A stretch of DNA of 64,000 nt from Vibrio sp. RE86. Its GTDB lineage: Bacteria > Pseudomonadota > Gammaproteobacteria > Enterobacterales > Vibrionaceae. A model generated the notes under the pieces. That model was not told the DNA's origin. It searched no databases and saw only the letters and a list, made by a program, of their open reading frames with translations. The stretch spans positions 124,001 to 188,000 of the forward strand of contig NZ_VTXI01000001.1 in NCBI RefSeq assembly GCF_013114545.1. Reading direction: 5' to 3'. Position numbers and translations under genes: made by a program. Position 1 is the stretch's first letter; each line of letters begins with the position of its first letter. This document shows positions 7,461 to 15,349 of this stretch, one piece after another.

Positions 7461-8675
7461 TCACTCAGCACTTTCTTGCTTCATCTCTTCAGTTAGTGTT
7501 TTGAATGCGGTTCTAACAGGAATCAAAATTTGAGAGAACAGAGCTAATCCCCAGAAGAAGTTGCCAATAAACGAAGGAACGAATCCCACAATGAGAAGGG
7601 TAAAGAACGCTAAACCAATACCGATGTAGCGTACTTTAGCGGTCGCAAAGCGGTGCGCCGTTCTTAGCTCAATAACTTCTTGGATTTTGAGAAGGCAATA
7701 TAGATATGTCGCAAGTCCCAGACAGCCAAGCGTCGCATATTTCATCGGGTATTGCTCCATAAAGCTAACTTTTACTTCCGCTGAAAGAGCAACCCCAATG
7801 GCAACACATGAAAGCATTAAGACAAGATGAGAAATTGTCCACTTGATCAATGTCTTGGGCTGAGTATCGCGTGGCTTTCCGTTTCCAGCAAAGTCGAAGT
7901 AGATCCAACATAGAAGGAAGATGGACAACCCTCCGAATGCATAGTTGACGAAAATATCGCCGACAACGTTATCGATCCCTTTCTCTGCTAATGTGATGAC
8001 AAGTTTGAAGAACCCTTCCCCCGCGACAATGAGCAGAAGTAACGCAAAGCGCTCTGCCATGTGTCCAAATCGAGGCAAGAAACGTTCATTGTATAAAACG
8101 CCTACCTTTGGTGCGATATAGAGCAACGCTTGCACAGCCATACCTGTAGCAAAGGCGATGTAACTGTATGGTTTTGGTAGTAAAGCACTGGCAATAAATA
8201 TGATGGCGGCGAGGGCAAAGTTGAGTGATATGCGGCTTGGTAGTCGAGATTCGACTTCATCGAGCGTTTTAGCACGAAAATAAAGCCAAGACATGATTGC
8301 TCGGTTTATGGCGTAACCAATAGCAAAGTAGCCCCACCCAGCACCATCAATATGTACAATAGCAGAGGACATGATCATGATGGTGATGATTTGAGCGGCC
8401 ATTATATAGCGATGCTGTACATCCGTACTTACATACATTGAGTTAAACAAGCTGAGATCAAACCATGCAAACCATATGACTGTAAAAAGTGCGGCAAAAA
8501 CTAGGAACCCGGAAAAATCGAGGTGTTGACTAAGAAAATTACCGAGAACAAAAATCGCGACAACATGCGCGAGGTCGTAGAAGAGTTCAATCCAATGTAC
8601 GTGATCACTGCTGGCATCCGCGTCTAGGTGATGTTTTGGTTTACGCCAAAGGGGGTGTTTTTTTGCCAAGTCCAT
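7461..8675 (-). CDS. low-temperature-requirement A (LtrA) family membrane protein
   Basis: A 404-residue integral membrane protein with about ten hydrophobic segments. It carries the LtrA hallmark HWIELFYDLAHVVAIFVLGN (about 27-46), and a second conserved patch around RFGHMAERFALLLLIVAGEGF (about 203-223), where acidic and basic residues lie within membrane helices. The family is named for a Listeria growth phenotype in the cold; its molecular role is not known and transport is only a guess. It is a single-gene unit. Confidence 0.85.
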   Translation of the reverse strand: MDLAKKHPLWRKPKHHLDADASSDHVHWIELFYDLAHVVAIFVLGNFLSQHLDFSGFLVFAALFTVIWFAWFDLSLFNSMYVSTDVQHRYIMAAQIITIMIMSSAIVHIDGAGWGYFAIGYAINRAIMSWLYFRAKTLDEVESRLPSRISLNFALAAIIFIASALLPKPYSYIAFATGMAVQALLYIAPKVGVLYNERFLPRFGHMAERFALLLLIVAGEGFFKLVITLAEKGIDNVVGDIFVNYAFGGLSIFLLCWIYFDFAGNGKPRDTQPKTLIKWTISHLVLMLSCVAIGVALSAEVKVSFMEQYPMKYATLGCLGLATYLYCLLKIQEVIELRTAHRFATAKVRYIGIGLAFFTLLIVGFVPSFIGNFFWGLALFSQILIPVRTAFKTLTEEMKQESAE

Positions 8676-8877
8676 GTGATGAGGCCTTAATTAAAGGGAA
8701 TGTTAATCAAATTGTACTCAGTATAAATTGATTATAGAGAGCTTTGTATTGTATTTATTGAGGCTCAAGTTTTTCATATTTTACAGGTCACCAAAAGGTA
8801 ACTACTTGAATAATTGACACTTAGTGCCTAACTTAATCTTGGTAGCTAAATGACGAACATACAAATTAGGAGTCACA

Positions 8878-9417
8878 ATGAGCACTTCAGTTAAACTAAA
8901 AGCGGGTGATCAGTTCCCTCACCTTACTGCGACCAAGTTAGACGGAACGAGTGTTACCTTAGGTCAACCTCAAGGAGAGGCAACTTGGCAAGCTGTGTTT
9001 GTTTATCGTGGAAAACACTGCCCGCTTTGTACTAAATACCTGAATGAGATTGAAAGCTACAAACAGGCTTTTGTCGATGCGGGTGTTGATATCCTAGCGG
9101 TATCAGGTGACTCGAAGCAGCAGTTGGAAGAGCACATTGAAAAGCTCGACATTAGTTTCCCAATTGCTTACGGCCTGACAGAGAAACAGATGCAAACCTT
9201 GGGTCTATACATCTCTTTGCCTCGTTCAGAGCAAGAAACGGATCATAACTTTGCAGAGCCAGGCTTGTTCGTTGTGAATGAGAAAGGGGATTTGCACGTG
9301 GTGGATATCTCCAACAATCCATTTGTCCGACCTGAACTTGGAGCATTAACACGTGGCCTGTCTTGGATTCGTGATCCAAACAATAACTATCCAATTCGCG
9401 GGACAGCTGAATACTAA
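8878..9417 (+). CDS. AhpC/TSA-type peroxiredoxin-like protein
   Basis: A 179-residue thioredoxin-fold protein. The active-site segment is RGKHCPLCTKYL with Cys48 and Cys51, a CxxC arrangement instead of the single peroxidatic cysteine of typical peroxiredoxins. The strand DILAVSGDSKQQLEEHIEKLDISFPIAYG and the late FVVNEKGDLHV complete the redoxin fold. There is no signal peptide, so it is cytoplasmic. It probably reduces peroxides or thiols, but the electron donor is unknown. AGGAG precedes the ATG by 6 bases. It ends at the terminator shared with the next LysR gene. Confidence 0.82.
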   Translation: MSTSVKLKAGDQFPHLTATKLDGTSVTLGQPQGEATWQAVFVYRGKHCPLCTKYLNEIESYKQAFVDAGVDILAVSGDSKQQLEEHIEKLDISFPIAYGLTEKQMQTLGLYISLPRSEQETDHNFAEPGLFVVNEKGDLHVVDISNNPFVRPELGALTRGLSWIRDPNNNYPIRGTAEY

Positions 9418-9438
9418 CGGCTGAGGTGAGCTGGCATT

Positions 9439-9473
9439 AAAAAAGCAGGCCGTGAAATACGACCTGCTTTTTT
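9439..9473. terminator. bidirectional terminator
   Basis: AAAAAAGCAGG and CCTGCTTTTTT flank a 12-nt loop, giving A- and T-tracts on both sides between two converging genes. Confidence 0.88.
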
Positions 9474-9477
9474 GTTT

Positions 9478-10392
9478 TTATAGACCATTAAAACGTTGAG
9501 CGAGATACTCAACAAACGTTTTGATCTGACTAGGAATAAACTTTGATTGTGCGTATTGAGCAACGACTCGCCCTTGGTAGTTGCCCCCGACATGCCAATC
9601 TTTGAGTAGCTCAACGACTTCGCCAGAATCAATGTAAGAGCGAATGGCAAACTCTGGGAATACTGAAATGCCTACCCCTCTTAATACCGCTTCTCTTCGG
9701 ATCTCACTGTGGTTCACGGTGAATGAACCGCTAACGTTGATGGAGATCTTTTTCAGGTTGTTGGTGAAGTCCCATACGCGGTCTCTAGGATTTTCGCCAA
9801 GGCAAATACAGTTGTGCTTGGTGATGTCTTCTGGGTGGATTGGTGTGCCATGCTCGCCTAAGTAGTCTGGACTTGCACACATGATCAAACGGCAATCTGC
9901 CAATCTTTTTGCAATCAAGCCTTCTGTGGGTTTGTCGGTGATATGAATGATGACATCGACTTCATCTCCAATAGGGTCGATATAGTGGTCGGCAACTTTG
10001 AGTTGCAGGGCAACATCAGGGTAGGCATCAATGAAGTCCAAAATCATTGGCATCAATACTTGTCGAGAGAGTGCTTTAGGCGCGGCGACTCTCAGTGATC
10101 CTGACACGATACTTTTATCAACTTGCGCTGCCGATACGGCCATTTTGGCGGAATTCATCATATCACTGCATAAGCTATACACTTCTTGCCCAGTGGTACT
10201 TAGGCGCATTTGCCGAGTGGTGCGCTCCAATAGCTTCTCTTCTAATGCATTTTCCAAACGGGTAATTGAGCGACTTACCGAGGATGGCGCAACGCCGAGT
10301 TTTTTCGCCGTCTGAGAAAAACTCCCTGATTCGACCACATGGACGAAGATCGCCATCTCCGAAAGCAGGGGAATGAGTCTATTTGTGTCCAT
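9478..10392 (-). CDS. LysR-type transcriptional regulator
   Basis: A 304-residue LysR protein. The N-terminal winged helix (about 10-70) includes HVVESGSFSQTAKKLGVAPSSVSRSITRLE; the effector-binding domain (about 95-300) follows. It belongs to the branch with short conserved GIAIF-like stretches (GVGISVFPEF). It is transcribed away from the argininosuccinate-synthase-like operon with a 98-base gap, the usual layout for a LysR protein that regulates its neighbour and itself. A 17-bp dyad lies directly before its start codon. Confidence 0.9.
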   Translation of the reverse strand: MDTNRLIPLLSEMAIFVHVVESGSFSQTAKKLGVAPSSVSRSITRLENALEEKLLERTTRQMRLSTTGQEVYSLCSDMMNSAKMAVSAAQVDKSIVSGSLRVAAPKALSRQVLMPMILDFIDAYPDVALQLKVADHYIDPIGDEVDVIIHITDKPTEGLIAKRLADCRLIMCASPDYLGEHGTPIHPEDITKHNCICLGENPRDRVWDFTNNLKKISINVSGSFTVNHSEIRREAVLRGVGISVFPEFAIRSYIDSGEVVELLKDWHVGGNYQGRVVAQYAQSKFIPSQIKTFVEYLAQRFNGL

Positions 10393-10394
10393 CG

Positions 10395-10411
10395 TGCAAA
10401 AATCCTTTGCA
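10395..10411. promoter_or_regulatory. candidate LysR operator (dyad)
   Basis: TGCAAA-AATCC-TTTGCA is a perfect inverted repeat with a 5-base spacer. It lies two bases before the LysR start codon and overlaps that gene's AAGGA ribosome-binding site, so binding here could repress lysR and act on the divergent operon. Role inferred from position. Confidence 0.55.
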
Positions 10412-10490
10412 TTTTTACTATATTGTTTCGTTTAAGTTACTTATGGATACTAATTAAGTCAATAAATGGCAAGAACAGGGAAGAAATGAC

Positions 10491-11705
10491 GTGAAGAAGC
10501 TAAGAAGTATTGAAGATGTTCAGACTATCTCGAAGTCTGTAAAACACGTTTTGACACTATTTAGTGGTGGTTTAGATAGCACCTACTTATTAGAGCTACT
10601 GAAAGAGTCGCAAGTAAAAGTGACCGCTGTGGCGATAGATCTAGGTGAAGGGATTGATCAGTCGAACTTACAACTGATCGCTGACCACTACAGTGTCGAT
10701 CTGAAAATTGTCGATGCTCAGCAAGAGTTCGTTGAACACAGTTTGGTGTCCGCAATTCAATCTCAAGCACTCTACATGGGGGACTACCCTGTTAGTTCTT
10801 CGTTGTCTCGCCCGATCATTGTAAAAAAAGCCGTTGAACTTGCTCAGCAACTCGGCTGTGAGGCGATCATCCACACTGCAAACCAATCTCAAAATAGCTT
10901 ACGCCGACTCAATGGTGCTATTGAAGCCAGTGGCTACAAGGGCTATTACGGCTCTCCGTATGAATACACAGCTTTAACGCGTGATGAAAAATCAGCAGCG
11001 CTGTTCCATTCAGGTTTAGTCGGCTTTAAATCACGAAATGTGAGTGGTGATGCCAACCTTTGGTGCCGTGAATTTGAATCGGGTGTTCTGGATGACCCTG
11101 AATCATTTGTCTTGTCTGAGTCTCTGTTTACTTGGTCGAAATGGGATACCAGTAAGCAGCTTGATAAAAACCAAATCAAAATAGGATTTCGTAAGGGGTA
11201 TCCAGTCACGATCAACGATCTGCCGATGTCTCTTAAAGAACTGATTGCTTTCATTAACAACCACGTTGGCGCGTATGAAATCGGTCGATATGTAGGATTC
11301 GACCACCTAGATGAAGATGAAAAAGTGTTAGAGGTGCGTGAAGCACCCGCCGCAAACATCCTCATGAAAGCATATAAGTTGCTGGAAACAGCCACTCTTC
11401 CTACTGATGTTCTCAGAGCAAAAGCGATGCATAACGAAATGTGGACCCAAGAAGCTGTCGAAGGCCGATGGGGAAGCTTACTGCAAAGCTCGTGCTATGC
11501 GTTCATCGCTCACACTGCCGAGTCTATCTCTGGCAGTGTTCTTTTTTCACTATCACGCGGACAAGTGTTGGCAACCAGTATTGTCGCTGAGCACCCTCGT
11601 TATCTGCGTGATAGAGATGCATGGGAGGTTCAGGTTGCTCAGCAGCGTAGCCAACGAACCCTCACCGTATCTGATAGTAAAGCTCGACACCAAACCGTTA
11701 ATTAG
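10491..11705 (+). CDS. divergent argininosuccinate-synthase-like ligase
   Basis: A 404-residue protein built like ArgG: an N-type ATP-pyrophosphatase loop SGGLDST (25-31), YPVSSSLSRP (99-108; ArgG has YPLGTSLARP), NLWCREFESGVLDDP (189-203; ArgG has NLWGRSIECGVLEDP) and EAPAA (284-288). However, the substrate motif HGATGKGNDQVRFE of true ArgG is replaced by HTANQSQNSLRRL (128-140), so citrulline and aspartate are probably not both the substrates. It likely activates an acid or ureido group with ATP (AMP formation) and joins it to an amine. GTG start with an upstream AGGGA. First gene of an operon with a dioxygenase and an exporter; no arginine genes are nearby. Confidence 0.8.
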   Translation: MKKLRSIEDVQTISKSVKHVLTLFSGGLDSTYLLELLKESQVKVTAVAIDLGEGIDQSNLQLIADHYSVDLKIVDAQQEFVEHSLVSAIQSQALYMGDYPVSSSLSRPIIVKKAVELAQQLGCEAIIHTANQSQNSLRRLNGAIEASGYKGYYGSPYEYTALTRDEKSAALFHSGLVGFKSRNVSGDANLWCREFESGVLDDPESFVLSESLFTWSKWDTSKQLDKNQIKIGFRKGYPVTINDLPMSLKELIAFINNHVGAYEIGRYVGFDHLDEDEKVLEVREAPAANILMKAYKLLETATLPTDVLRAKAMHNEMWTQEAVEGRWGSLLQSSCYAFIAHTAESISGSVLFSLSRGQVLATSIVAEHPRYLRDRDAWEVQVAQQRSQRTLTVSDSKARHQTVN

Positions 11706-11716
11706 GGAGTAGCAGT

Positions 11717-12460
11717 ATGGACACAGTCAAAAGCCCCTTACAGCGACATAGCTCGGTGATAGCCCGTTTGCTTGCAGATAATCACTATGTGTTTATCAGT
11801 GGTAAGCAGATGACCAACTTATTGTCGACCAATGTTGACGAAGTCATCCGATTTAAAAACTGTTGGAATCACCTAGAACGTGACCGATATATGGCTGATG
11901 GCGGAGCGTATCGCTATCGCCGATATGGTCAGTTTAACAAACTGAAATCCGGTCACCAGATCACTATGTTGCCCCACGAGCCTTACGTTCAACCTGCATA
12001 TATTAATCACCTTAATGGGGATATTGAGCGTCACTTTGAACCGCTAACCGATCGATTTGTTACTTCTCCGGTTCTGGAAAAACTATTGCTACTGATGAGT
12101 GACATTTACGACGGAGTAGAAGGCCAAAAGACCAACTGGAACATTCGTTTACACCCTTATCGAATTATTGCTGACGGCGTTGAAGAAGGTCAGCCAACCC
12201 CTGAAGGTTTGCATCGAGATGGCGTGACGTTCATCGCCTCTTTGATGATCAATAAGAGTAATGCACAAGGCGGTGAAACCACGATTACCGACAGCGAGCA
12301 AAACGTTTTAGAACGAATCACATTGGATAAAACGTTCGACGTTGTTCTGGCGAATGATGAACAAACCATGCACGAGGTGTCGGCGATCGCACCTGATGAA
12401 TTAGACAGATACGCGTATAGAGATGTACTGGTTATCGCGTTTACCAAAATGGAGGAATAA
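11717..12460 (+). CDS. Fe(II)/2-oxoglutarate dioxygenase family protein (PF10014 type)
   Basis: A 247-residue cytoplasmic protein of the family that contains L-isoleucine 4-hydroxylase (IDO) of Bacillus thuringiensis. The iron-binding HxD is in GLHRDGVTF (His166, Asp168) and the distal histidine in TMHEVSAI (His219); RDVLVIAF at 235-242 gives the likely 2-oxoglutarate arginine. N-terminal RRYGQF and VQPAYINHLNGD also fit the family. It probably hydroxylates a free amino acid or the product of the upstream ligase. It starts 11 bases after that gene with GGGAG before the ATG, and its stop overlaps the ribosome-binding region of the exporter gene. Confidence 0.82.
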   Translation: MDTVKSPLQRHSSVIARLLADNHYVFISGKQMTNLLSTNVDEVIRFKNCWNHLERDRYMADGGAYRYRRYGQFNKLKSGHQITMLPHEPYVQPAYINHLNGDIERHFEPLTDRFVTSPVLEKLLLLMSDIYDGVEGQKTNWNIRLHPYRIIADGVEEGQPTPEGLHRDGVTFIASLMINKSNAQGGETTITDSEQNVLERITLDKTFDVVLANDEQTMHEVSAIAPDELDRYAYRDVLVIAFTKMEE

Positions 12461-12461
12461 C

Positions 12462-13367
12462 ATGTCAACGGCTACGGGATTATTAAAAAAAGGAAGTTTT
12501 AAGTTTCCGCTGACCGAATCATTATTGCTGCTGGTGGCAATATTTTGGGGCACAAGTTACGGCTTAACAAAGAGCGCATTGGTTTACACAAGTGTGCTGG
12601 TATTTATATCGATTCGTTTCTCGATCACTTTTCTATGTATGCTACCTGTAGTGATTCGAGACTTTCGCCAAGGGCTCAATAAAGACTGGAAGATTGCCAT
12701 ACCGACCGGCTTTATTCTCTCGGCGATTTTTTTCTGCGAAGTGTTTGGGGTCGCACAGACCTCTGCATCGAATGCGGCATTCCTAATTAGTTTGTCGGTC
12801 ATTCTTACGGCGTTTGCTGAACTGATCATCAACAAAAAACGTGTCAGCAATACGCTCTGGGCTTTGACATTATGCAGTGTCATCGGCGTACTTTTGCTCA
12901 CCAGTGATCAAGGTTTTGAGTTTTCTCTGAATTCGGGTGATTACTTTATTCTCGCAGCCGCGGTGTTACGCGCTTTAATGGTCACTCTGACGAAACGATT
13001 TACGGAAGGTAAACAGATCACGACAACAACATTGACCTCATTGCAGTCTTTGGTTGTTGCGTTAGTCGCGATTGTTTGTGCGGTGAGTTATTTGCCCGCT
13101 TCGGAGTTTGTTCTCCCAACCAGTACAGAATTCTGGATCACCATTGGCTACCTAGTGCTGTTTTGTACTCTGTTTGCTTTTTATGTTCAAAACTATGCTG
13201 TCAGAAGAACATCACCGACGCGAGTATCATTGCTAATGGGTAGTGAACCACTGTTCGGAGCCATCTTTGCGATGATTTGGCTACAAGAGTCATTATCAAT
13301 CTTGCAAGTAGTTGGCGGGGCGTTGATTTTGTTTAGTGTGATCGTCACATCGACGAAAGAGACCTAA
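12462..13367 (+). CDS. EamA/DMT family exporter
   Basis: A 301-residue inner-membrane protein with ten predicted helices in two EamA repeats (about 15-145 and 155-295). Typical motifs are FWGTSYGLTKSAL near the start, TSASNAAFLISLSVILTAF in the first repeat and RTSPTRVSLLMGSEPLFGAIFA in the second. DMT proteins of the RhtA type export amino acids, and dioxygenases of this family are elsewhere found beside such exporters. The ATG at 12462 follows GGAGG and starts two bases after the dioxygenase stop, so translation is coupled. It probably exports the pathway's product. Confidence 0.87.
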   Translation: MSTATGLLKKGSFKFPLTESLLLLVAIFWGTSYGLTKSALVYTSVLVFISIRFSITFLCMLPVVIRDFRQGLNKDWKIAIPTGFILSAIFFCEVFGVAQTSASNAAFLISLSVILTAFAELIINKKRVSNTLWALTLCSVIGVLLLTSDQGFEFSLNSGDYFILAAAVLRALMVTLTKRFTEGKQITTTTLTSLQSLVVALVAIVCAVSYLPASEFVLPTSTEFWITIGYLVLFCTLFAFYVQNYAVRRTSPTRVSLLMGSEPLFGAIFAMIWLQESLSILQVVGGALILFSVIVTSTKET

Positions 13368-13388
13368 GTTTTTTAAAATATCGATAGA

Positions 13389-13417
13389 AGCGGGCTATGG
13401 TTAGCCCGCTTTTTTTG
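13389..13417. terminator. terminator after the exporter gene
   Basis: AAGCGGGCT / AGCCCGCTT stem with a T-run, between converging genes. Confidence 0.88.
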
Positions 13418-13418
13418 T

Positions 13419-14081
13419 TTATTGGATCTTAATTTTATGCCCAAGGTGCATGACCTGTGTCGTGGCATAACCCAAACTGACAGCTTCGAATTGCTGGCTC
13501 AGTTCTTGAGCGTGTTGAGCATCTTTCGCAAGGAAAGAAACCGAATAGATAGGGCGCACAACTCCGTTGTCCAGTTCTTGAGTATCTAAGTAAGAAGAGG
13601 TGACTAACCCTGCCTGGTTTAAGCTGATGACACGTTGTAAATCAATGCCCAAAACACGATCCATTTCTAATGCTTCGATCCCTTTTTTCCAAGTAATCGT
13701 CACCCCATAGTTGTTGTAAACCGGTGTATTGTCTAGCCACTTGGAGCCCATTGGCTGGATATCTGCAATTTTTACTAGCTCTTGTTTATAGAGTGGCAGA
13801 TCTTTCAACTTGTCGTTTACCTGTTGTTCGTTGTCTGCCTCTATCACAAAGCGAAGCATCTGTACTGAACGTCCATTAAGTTGAGAACGGTAAACGAACA
13901 TATCTTTGATTTCTCCTTGGGCAATCAACTCACCAAAGGCCGCTTTTTGTTCTGGCATTGTATCTAAGACTTGTTGTGCGTTGTCGGTGTTCCAAGCCAG
14001 CTCCACACCATAGTCGGCAGCTGTTGCGAGAGTAGCAGTAAATAGTGACGCGATAAGTGTTGTGATAGTAAGTGTTTTCAT
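13419..14081 (-). CDS. periplasmic protein with two ferredoxin-like repeats, unknown function
   Basis: A 220-residue protein with a clear signal peptide (MKTLTITTLIASLFTATLATA, cut near residue 21). The mature part is an internal duplication. Residues about 24-112 and 125-215 share the pattern of an N-terminal strand (YGVELAW / YGVTITW), a helix, a central strand with a basic-aromatic turn, then RF(V/I)EAD.. / YSVSFLAKD, a helix and a final IQPMG / VMHLG strand. This resembles the dimeric alpha-beta barrel fold of muconolactone-isomerase and YciI proteins folded as one chain. No catalytic residue is obvious. It shares its strand with the cytochrome c' gene 49 bases upstream and may be co-transcribed with it. 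Confidence 0.6.
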   Translation of the reverse strand: MKTLTITTLIASLFTATLATAADYGVELAWNTDNAQQVLDTMPEQKAAFGELIAQGEIKDMFVYRSQLNGRSVQMLRFVIEADNEQQVNDKLKDLPLYKQELVKIADIQPMGSKWLDNTPVYNNYGVTITWKKGIEALEMDRVLGIDLQRVISLNQAGLVTSSYLDTQELDNGVVRPIYSVSFLAKDAQHAQELSQQFEAVSLGYATTQVMHLGHKIKIQ

Positions 14082-14130
14082 AGTGGTTTCCTAATTCGTT
14101 GATGTCTGTCTTTATCAAAGTTGTTGTGTG

Positions 14131-14556
14131 TTACCAGCGTGAACGATAGCTGCGATGGCAACCACGGCAGGTGTTTTGTGCTTGCTCTAATCCACGCTCA
14201 GCTTTTGATAGGTCTTGCTCTAAGCTCGCTTGGTAAAGAGTTTGATAACCCTGATCCATTTGAGCCAAGAGTTGTTGAAATTTTTCAGGTGAGTTCCATA
14301 CCGATGCTTTGGCTTTGCTCCCTTGCTGGCTCCCTTCAGGGAAGAGTGACAGTAGAGCGTGGCTATGTTCTTTCAGTGTCTTGCTGCTTTCGCCAAGCAA
14401 TAGCCAGTTTATGTCTGACTGGCTTAGTAGCTTTTCACTCTGTTTCGTAACGGAGTCGATTTCGTTAAAAGCGTTTTGACGTTGCTCAATAGTGCTTTGC
14501 TGAGCAAATGCACACAAAGGCAACACTGCAAGTAGAGTGGTTAGTGTCTTTTTCAC
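14131..14556 (-). CDS. cytochrome c' (C-terminal CxxCH)
   Basis: A 141-residue periplasmic protein: signal peptide to about residue 18 (LTTLLAVLPLCAFA), then a four-helix bundle and a haem site at the extreme C-terminus, CRGCHRSYR. Single haem near the end is the hallmark of cytochrome c', a high-spin haem protein that binds nitric oxide. A GTG at 14556 is taken as the start because GGAGAA precedes it and the signal peptide begins there; a longer frame upstream runs through the palindromic promoter. It diverges from cytochrome b561. Confidence 0.83.
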   Translation of the reverse strand: MKKTLTTLLAVLPLCAFAQQSTIEQRQNAFNEIDSVTKQSEKLLSQSDINWLLLGESSKTLKEHSHALLSLFPEGSQQGSKAKASVWNSPEKFQQLLAQMDQGYQTLYQASLEQDLSKAERGLEQAQNTCRGCHRSYRSRW

Positions 14557-14613
14557 GTTTCTTCTCCGATGAATGAGTTTGATCGATTGAGGATCATTTC
14601 CTCGCTTTAGATT

Positions 14614-14661
14614 TAATTTACACAGCAATAGTTGCAATTGCAACTATTGCTGTGTAAATTA
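14614..14661. promoter_or_regulatory. perfect 48-bp palindrome with two mirror-image promoters
   Basis: Two 24-base arms are exact reverse complements with no spacer; the centre is AGTTGCAATTGCAACT. Each strand carries TTGCAA (-35; 14632-14637 on plus, 14643-14638 on minus) and TAAATT (-10; 14655-14660 on plus, 14620-14615 on minus) exactly 17 bases apart, so the same sequence forms identical back-to-back promoters for cytochrome c' and for the b561-marR operon. The central dyad is the kind of site MarR dimers bind, and a marR gene lies in the operon. Sequence is certain; function is inferred. Confidence 0.8.
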
Positions 14662-14702
14662 TTTGGAAAAGGTTGAAATGAACGAATTAGAGAGAGAAGA
14701 AA

Positions 14703-15329
14703 ATGAAAGTATGGGATTTAGCAACACGCCTTTATCACTGGGCTCAAGCAGGACTGTTTGTTGGGTTAATGGCTAGCGGATTTAGTGGAAATGGCCCACA
14801 TGTTCAGTTGGGTTTAGCTTTGTTTACGTTGCTTACTTGGAGAGTAATATGGGGATTGGTTGGTAGTGAAACCAGCCGTTTTGGTCAATTTGTACGTTCT
14901 CCCAAGGCGGTGATATTTTATCTATTCGGGCGCCAGCAAGCGGCGGCAGGTCATAACCCTGCAGGCGGCTGGATGGTAATGGTGATGATGAGTGCATTAC
15001 TGCTGCAATGTATTTCGGGGTTAGCTTTGGCAGGTTTGTTGGATGGTTTACCACTGGCTCAGTACTGGTTAACAGAAGACGTCTTTGGCGCGTTGGAATC
15101 GATACATTTAGGGTTAGTTAACGTGCTTCCGGCGATGATTGCTTTGCATGTTGGAGCGGTACTGTTCTACAAATTACGTGGAAAGCCGCTCACCAAAGCG
15201 ATGTTCACAGGTGTTCAAACTCGCCTAACAGGCGTTAATGGTGTGCTATTTGTATCGCAACTGCGTGCTTTGTTGGTGCTTGTTGTGAGCGCATCAGTTA
15301 CCATGGCAATTATTGCATTTTCAGCATAG
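14703..15329 (+). CDS. cytochrome b561
   Basis: A 208-residue inner-membrane dihaem protein. It begins with VWDLATRLYHWAQAGLF, whose histidine is a haem ligand, and contains later helices with HVQLG, ESIHLGL and ALHVGAVLFYKLRG that carry further ligands and the conserved end motif. Such proteins pass electrons from quinol to periplasmic acceptors; here cytochrome c' across the shared promoter is the obvious partner. A purine-rich AGAGAGAAG precedes the ATG. The next gene (marR) starts within 9-20 bases, so both share one transcript. Confidence 0.88.
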   Translation: MKVWDLATRLYHWAQAGLFVGLMASGFSGNGPHVQLGLALFTLLTWRVIWGLVGSETSRFGQFVRSPKAVIFYLFGRQQAAAGHNPAGGWMVMVMMSALLLQCISGLALAGLLDGLPLAQYWLTEDVFGALESIHLGLVNVLPAMIALHVGAVLFYKLRGKPLTKAMFTGVQTRLTGVNGVLFVSQLRALLVLVVSASVTMAIIAFSA

Positions 15330-15349
15330 TTTAATGGATGACTATTACA

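Noticed and set aside
10946..11395. 149-codon minus-strand frame inside the argininosuccinate-synthase-like gene
   Set aside because: Antisense frame of a gene with clear family motifs; serine-rich composition and no ribosome-binding site.
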